Part shown: in pieces, positions 6,404 through 9,107 of the stretch | Layout of the letters: each line of letters starts with the position of its first letter | Numbering within the stretch: position 1 is the stretch's first letter | Notes under the pieces: generated by a model | Told to the model about the DNA's origin: nothing | Seen by the model: the letters and a program-made list of their open reading frames with translations, nothing else | Database searches by the model: none | Assembly (NCBI GenBank): GCA_021803885.1 | Contig: JAJZKY010000150.1 | Coordinates: forward strand, 1 to 9,107 | Source of the DNA: Planctomycetota bacterium | Lineage (GTDB): Bacteria > Planctomycetota > Phycisphaerae > WQYP01 > JAJZKY01 | Direction: 5' to 3' | Length of the DNA: 9,107 bases | Position numbers and translations under genes: made by a program

Positions 6404-7093
6404 TTACTTGCTGGGAATCAGCAACTGGTGGTTGGCTGCAAAGAGGGCCAGCTCGACCTTGTTGGCAACGTCCAGCTTGTCAAAGATATTTCTCAGATGG
6501 CGCCTGATGGCCTGCTCGCTGGTGGAGCAATTTTGCGCGATGTCGGCATTCGAATAGCCCGCTACGACGAGTTTGACGATCTCCAGCTCTCGCAAGGTAA
6601 GACCGAGTTCGTCGGAGAAGGCCAGACCATTAGAAGGAGTCGAAAGACCGCGAAGCGCGCGCATCAGATCTGGCATGCAACGTCCTGTTACCCAATACCG
6701 GCCTTGCAGAACGCAACGAATTCCGTCGAACAAGAATTGGGTCGTGGATTCCTTCAGGATGACTCCACTCGCCCCCAGACGCAGGGCCTGCATGGCTTCT
6801 GGGGGATTGATGAAATCCGCCAGAAGGAGCGTCCGTAGCGGCATCTCCGCCGCAGAGATTTCCTGCAGGAAATTTAGTCCCTCTTTACGCGACGTGGGTA
6901 ACCCAAAAAGGATCAGGTGGGGTCTTCCTTCCCGGGCCATCGCCAGCAGCGCTTCGCCGTCGGAAACCTCACCCATCAGTGCGAAGCCGTCCTTCGCCTG
7001 AATGAGCTTGCGCAATTCTTCCCGATAGGGAGCAGACTTGTCTGCGACCAGAACTCTGATTGGAGAAGCTACCTTCGAGCCTTCCGGAGCCAT
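6404..7093 (-). CDS. NarL/LuxR-type response regulator with a pseudo-receiver domain
   Basis: A 229-residue regulator: receiver-like domain at about 12-130, linker, then a LuxR-type helix-turn-helix at about 162-225 (LTLRELEIVKLVVAGYSNAD, then IAQNCSTSEQAIRRHLRNIF). The DNA-binding half looks intact. The receiver half keeps D18 (VADKS; the second acidic residue is replaced by Lys) and the conserved Lys (GVILKE, K114). The phospho-acceptor Asp is replaced by Gly at residue 64 (LILFGLPTSRKEG in place of the usual LLDL-MP--G), and the Thr/Ser switch position is Ala (LLLADF). It is thus unlikely to be switched by normal aspartyl phosphorylation. ATG 7093 is chosen because GAAGGA lies seven bases upstream; GTG 7114 and ATG 7108 have no such site. 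No partner histidine kinase is in the window. Its position next to PilZ and the EPS operon suggests, but does not prove, a role in matrix control. Confidence 0.9.
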   Translation of the reverse strand: MAPEGSKVASPIRVLVADKSAPYREELRKLIQAKDGFALMGEVSDGEALLAMAREGRPHLILFGLPTSRKEGLNFLQEISAAEMPLRTLLLADFINPPEAMQALRLGASGVILKESTTQFLFDGIRCVLQGRYWVTGRCMPDLMRALRGLSTPSNGLAFSDELGLTLRELEIVKLVVAGYSNADIAQNCSTSEQAIRRHLRNIFDKLDVANKVELALFAANHQLLIPSK

Positions 7094-7100
7094 GCGGGAG

Positions 7101-7106
7101 TCCTTC
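7101..7106 (-). promoter_or_regulatory. Ribosome binding site deciding the response-regulator start
   Basis: The minus strand reads GAAGGA here, seven bases before the ATG at 7091-7093. Upstream in-frame starts at 7114 (GTG) and 7108 (ATG) have no Shine-Dalgarno sequence, so translation most likely begins at 7093. Confidence 0.65.
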
Positions 7107-7109
7107 ATT

Positions 7110-7126
7110 TGCACTGGTTAAGTGCA
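7110..7126. promoter_or_regulatory. Inverted repeat TGCACT-N5-AGTGCA upstream of the response regulator
   Basis: A perfect 6-bp inverted repeat with a 5-base centre (GGTTA on the plus strand). It lies three bases upstream of the ribosome binding site of the response-regulator gene. The same half-site forms the core of the large palindrome at 7908-7935. It may be an operator, for example for autoregulation by a LuxR-type dimer, or a 5' untranslated hairpin. The assignment is by symmetry and recurrence only. Confidence 0.45.
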
Positions 7127-7405
7127 TGAATAGAATCGCGATCGTTACACCAACATGCCCCGGGGCTTCGAATGGAGTAGAAGCCTCCTCGCCAAGGGAC
7201 ACTTGTAGTATACCGTTGTTGAACCTCGTCAGAAAGCCCTAAATCTGATGCAACTTGAATACCGATCAGGAGACGCAACAGATTCTATATCCAGAGCTTC
7301 CGCGGGAACCTCCTGGGAATTGCCGTCAGGAGGTTGTCTGCGTGGAGGCCCCGGCAAATTCTGTAGCAGCGGCCATGAGAGCGACTGGTGTGGGAGGAGT
7401 CCGAA
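7127..7405. other. Intergenic region, no gene recognised
   Basis: This stretch separates the response regulator from the transposase remnant. On the minus strand a TATACT at 7207-7212 could be a -10 element for the regulator, about 114 bases before its start, but the matching -35 (TTTCTG) is poor. A plus-strand frame opens at a TTG at 7255 and stays open to 7560. Its translation has no recognisable motif, no ribosome binding site and a low-complexity Arg/Gly-rich end, so I do not call it. Confidence 0.4.
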
Positions 7406-7663
7406 ATGGGCAGGGCAAAGAAGACTACGCCGGAGCGAATCGTGAGCGTTCTACGGCAGATCGCAGTAGAGGTAGAGATAGTGAACGGAAAGACGCACCC
7501 GGCGGCCGGCCGGGAAGCGGGGATCGCTTTTGGACTGGCAGTGAAAGAACTACACGCTGATCGTGCATTTAAGGCTCTGCGCTTTAGCCCCAAAAAACCG
7601 CATCCTGTGTTCGGAGGTGCAAGTGACATGAACTCAATGGCTTGCATGGAGTTACTAAAGTGA
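7406..7663 (+). pseudogene. Remnant of an IS3-family transposase OrfA
   Basis: The first 40 residues (MGRAKKTTPERIVSVLRQIA, then VEVEIVNGKTHPAAGREAGI) match the N-terminal helix-turn-helix of IS3-family OrfA proteins, which usually read TPEQIV-LLRQ-EV-IANGK-T--A--EAGI followed by a YYRWRKEYGG segment. Here the match stops abruptly after residue 40; the expected YYRWRKEYGG and leucine-zipper region are missing. The frame continues with unrelated sequence (FGLAVKELHADRAFKALRF) to a stop at 85 codons. No OrfB with the DDE catalytic domain follows, and no terminal inverted repeats or target duplication could be found. A good ribosome binding site (GGAGGAG, six bases upstream) remains. Most likely an old, internally deleted insertion sequence; a domesticated small DNA-binding protein is a less likely alternative. 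Confidence 0.6.
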
Positions 7664-7907
7664 TGCCGTGGGGCAGAAAGTGTGGCCATGGGTGTGCGTA
7701 TCTGAATCAAAATAACTTAGTTTCCAGCGGCTTGCGGCCGCCTCACCAGCGATTCCGGCCAAGCTGTGGATGCGCTGTTCGACTGTGTGCCCCCTCGTTC
7801 CGACGATCCGCACAGTGTTCGGGCGTGAGATATGTACAAGAATTGTTTGCAAGCGAAAGACGCGTCGCCTCTGTCCATGCAGAGCAAGGGTTCCCTGTCG
7901 GCGTTGG
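7664..7907. other. Intergenic region, no gene recognised
   Basis: Nothing codes convincingly on either strand. The short plus and minus frames lack ribosome binding sites and recognisable motifs. It may contain decayed insertion-sequence DNA next to the OrfA remnant, but no terminal repeat was visible. Confidence 0.4.
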
Positions 7908-7935
7908 TTAATTGCACTATAAATAGTGCAATTAA
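7908..7935. promoter_or_regulatory. Perfect 12-bp-arm palindrome upstream of the lipoprotein gene
   Basis: The left arm TTAATTGCACTA (7908-7919), a 4-base centre TAAA and the right arm TAGTGCAATTAA (7924-7935) form a perfect 28-bp inverted repeat. It ends directly against the ribosome binding site GAGGG. It includes TATAAA (7918-7923), which could serve as a -10 element, with a weak CTGTCG 17 bases upstream, so a protein bound here would block the promoter. If transcribed, it would form an AT-rich hairpin next to the ribosome binding site. There is no gene end nearby and no T-run, so it is not a normal terminator. The core TTGCACT/AGTGCA recurs at 7110-7126. Confidence 0.7.
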
Positions 7936-7940
7936 GAGGG
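7936..7940 (+). promoter_or_regulatory. Ribosome binding site of the lipoprotein gene
   Basis: GAGGG lies only one base before the GTG at 7942 but seven bases before the in-frame TTG at 7948. By spacing, TTG 7948 is the better start. It also abuts the 28-bp palindrome, so pairing or protein binding there could affect access. Confidence 0.5.
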
Positions 7941-7941
7941 T

Positions 7942-8985
7942 GTGCTATTGAGCCGGGCTAGGGAAATTTGCCTCGCCCTATCGGCTCGTGTCGCGCGCCC
8001 GTATGGCACCAGTCCCACGCTGTTGATTCTCGTGCTTTGTTTTTGCACATTCTTGATTTCCGGCTGCGGAGTCAACCTCCGTTCGGGTGCCGGGCAGGCT
8101 GCTTCTTCGGCTTCGGGTTCGGTGAAACTGGCCGGACTGACCTGCAGCGGATACTCGCTTACGGGCAGTGTGAGTGATCAGTGCACGGTGTCTCTTTCGG
8201 CGACGGCGGGCAGCGGAGGGTTTGCGATCGCCCTCGCCAGTTCGGGTTCCGCGCTCACTGTTCCCGCGACCTTGAGAGTCCCGAGCGGGTCTTCCAGTGC
8301 CGCGTTTTCTGCTCAGGCTGGCAACGTGAGCTCGACCCAGTTTGTTACGATTTCCGCAGCGGCAAATTCCGTTACCAAGACGTGTGCTTTAACCCTGTAT
8401 CCCCCAAGTGCAGCTTTCAGCCTGAGTCCCACGTCGCTGGCCTTTGGCAATGCTGACGTGGGTTCGTCTGTGAAACAGTCTCTAACCATCACATCTACCG
8501 GCAGCAGTTCGCTGACCATCCGCTCCGCCAGTATCTCGGGAACAGGCTTTTCAGTCAGTGGTGCTTCTTTTCCGGTCAGCGTCAATCCGGGGAGTAGCGC
8601 CACCCTTCAGATCGTGTTCACCCCCTCCGCCGTGGGTTCTTACGCGGGAACACTCACCTTGGCCACGAACGCGTCGGGTGCCGACACCACGAATGTAGCC
8701 CTTTCCGGAAAAGGACAAGCCGCCGCGACGAAACCGTCCTATCAGGTTAAATTAAGTTGGAGCTTGCCCAGTTCCTCCTCCGACGCGACTGCGGGCTTTG
8801 ACATCTACCGAGAGGCCAGCGGAGGTTCGTCGTATCAACTGTTGAACCAGACACCGATCAGTTCAAGCTCGTATACGGACACCACGGTCGCAAACGGTGT
8901 GACCTATGACTACTATGTAGAGAGTGTCGATGCGTCCGGAAACCAGAGCGGTCCTTCCAACGTGTTCACCGCGGCCATTCCGTGA
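7942..8985 (+). CDS. Secreted lipoprotein with choice-of-anchor D and fibronectin III-like domains
   Basis: A 347-residue surface or periplasmic lipoprotein, counted from GTG 7942; TTG 7948 is the better-spaced alternative, two codons shorter. A basic N-terminus is followed by a hydrophobic helix (LLILVLCFCTFLIS) and the lipobox ISG-C with lipidated C42. The mature part is very rich in Ser, Gly, Ala and Thr. Residues about 58-153 form an Ig-like beta region with paired cysteines (C69, C81, C148). Residues about 158-258 match the ASPM/HYDIN-like choice-of-anchor D repeat (SLSPTSLAFGNADVGSSVKQ, ... LQIVFTPSAVGSYAGTLTL, ... VALSGKGQ). Residues about 266-347 resemble a fibronectin type III domain (VKLSWSLPSS, GFDIYREAS, YTDTTVANGVTYDYYVESVD). 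No catalytic motif is visible. Such proteins usually act as adhesins or binding modules; the ligand is unknown. It is divergent from the regulators. Confidence 0.85.
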   Translation: MLLSRAREICLALSARVARPYGTSPTLLILVLCFCTFLISGCGVNLRSGAGQAASSASGSVKLAGLTCSGYSLTGSVSDQCTVSLSATAGSGGFAIALASSGSALTVPATLRVPSGSSSAAFSAQAGNVSSTQFVTISAAANSVTKTCALTLYPPSAAFSLSPTSLAFGNADVGSSVKQSLTITSTGSSSLTIRSASISGTGFSVSGASFPVSVNPGSSATLQIVFTPSAVGSYAGTLTLATNASGADTTNVALSGKGQAAATKPSYQVKLSWSLPSSSSDATAGFDIYREASGGSSYQLLNQTPISSSSYTDTTVANGVTYDYYVESVDASGNQSGPSNVFTAAIP

Positions 8986-9107
8986 GAGCCGACGCTGTCC
9001 GCCGGCAGTAAAGACGCGCGCTGGGTAAGACACCGTATCCCTCCGGGCAAGCACACGGTTGCGTGCCTGGCGTTTGACGGTAGGCGTTCCGGCAACTACA
9101 TGGTTGA
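8986..9107. other. Tail of window after the lipoprotein gene
   Basis: The last 122 bases show no credible gene start. A hairpin at 9046-9067 (GGCAAGCA, six bases, TGCGTGCC; 7 of 8 pairs) lies 61 bases after the stop. It has no T-run, so it is only a weak candidate for a transcript end. Confidence 0.3.

Noticed and set aside
6332..6838. Plus-strand open frame (168 codons) opposite the response regulator
   Set aside because: It largely mirrors the LuxR-type gene, whose protein is clearly conserved; its own translation shows no domain.
7255..7560. Plus-strand TTG-initiated frame overlapping the OrfA remnant
   Set aside because: Unrecognised, with no ribosome site; its second half is just another frame of the remnant and turns low-complexity Arg/Gly-rich.
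7285..7710. Minus-strand open frame (141 codons) in the intergenic gap
   Set aside because: It is antisense to the OrfA remnant, with no ribosome site and no motif.
9046..9067. Hairpin after the lipoprotein gene as an intrinsic terminator
   Set aside because: One mismatch in an 8-bp stem and no following T-run; kept only as a remark in the tail entry.
1..9107. CRISPR arrays, tRNA or rRNA genes, phage or toxin-antitoxin modules
   Set aside because: No regularly spaced direct repeats, no tRNA-like cloverleaf, no rRNA sequence and no such protein families were seen on either strand.

Overview
The window looks like chromosomal DNA from a Gram-negative soil bacterium, most likely an acidobacterium (Terriglobia/Acidobacteriaceae type). 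This is an inference from the moderately high GC, the style of the exopolysaccharide genes (a short Wza-like protein without a lipobox, a GumC-type chain-length protein, an XrtA/ExeA-type ATPase and a kinase beginning MSLIFEALQ), and the Ser/Gly-rich choice-of-anchor/fibronectin lipoprotein. No rRNA marker is present to confirm it.

Region 1 (1-5570, all minus strand, transcribed right to left) is one compact polysaccharide synthesis/export operon. The order is: NusG/UpxY-type antiterminator (4983-5570), Wza-type export protein with SLBB domain (4280-4924), outer-membrane beta-barrel protein (2938-4290), GumC/Wzz chain-length protein (1268-2941), ExeA/XrtA-type AAA ATPase (352-1275), and the start of a CpsD-like tyrosine-kinase gene that runs off the left edge (1-316). 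Three junctions overlap, and two of the downstream genes there use TTG or GTG starts, which suggests tight translational coupling. A 255-bp leader (5571-5825) precedes the operon. It holds three consecutive inverted repeats and an 18-bp near-palindrome, a plausible setting for control by the antiterminator encoded first.

Region 2 (5826-7093, minus strand) holds two regulators: a PilZ-domain protein (5826-6185) and a NarL/LuxR-type response regulator (6404-7093). The response regulator's receiver domain has Gly where the phospho-accepting Asp should be.

Region 3 (7094-7941) is mostly non-coding. It contains a broken IS3-type OrfA remnant (7406-7663) and two inverted repeats sharing the half-site TGCACT/AGTGCA. 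One sits directly upstream of the response regulator's ribosome binding site. The other, a perfect 12-bp-arm palindrome, sits directly upstream of the lipoprotein's ribosome binding site.

Region 4 (7942-8985, plus strand) encodes a secreted lipoprotein with Ig-like, choice-of-anchor D (ASPM/HYDIN-like) and fibronectin type III-like parts. The last 120 bases hold nothing I can call.

Working model: PilZ and the pseudo-receiver regulator sit upstream of the EPS operon and may tune it. The antiterminator lets polymerase read through the long operon. The ATPase, kinase and chain-length protein control polymerisation, and the SLBB protein with the beta-barrel carries polymer across the periplasm and outer membrane. 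The shared palindrome tentatively links the lipoprotein to the response regulator.
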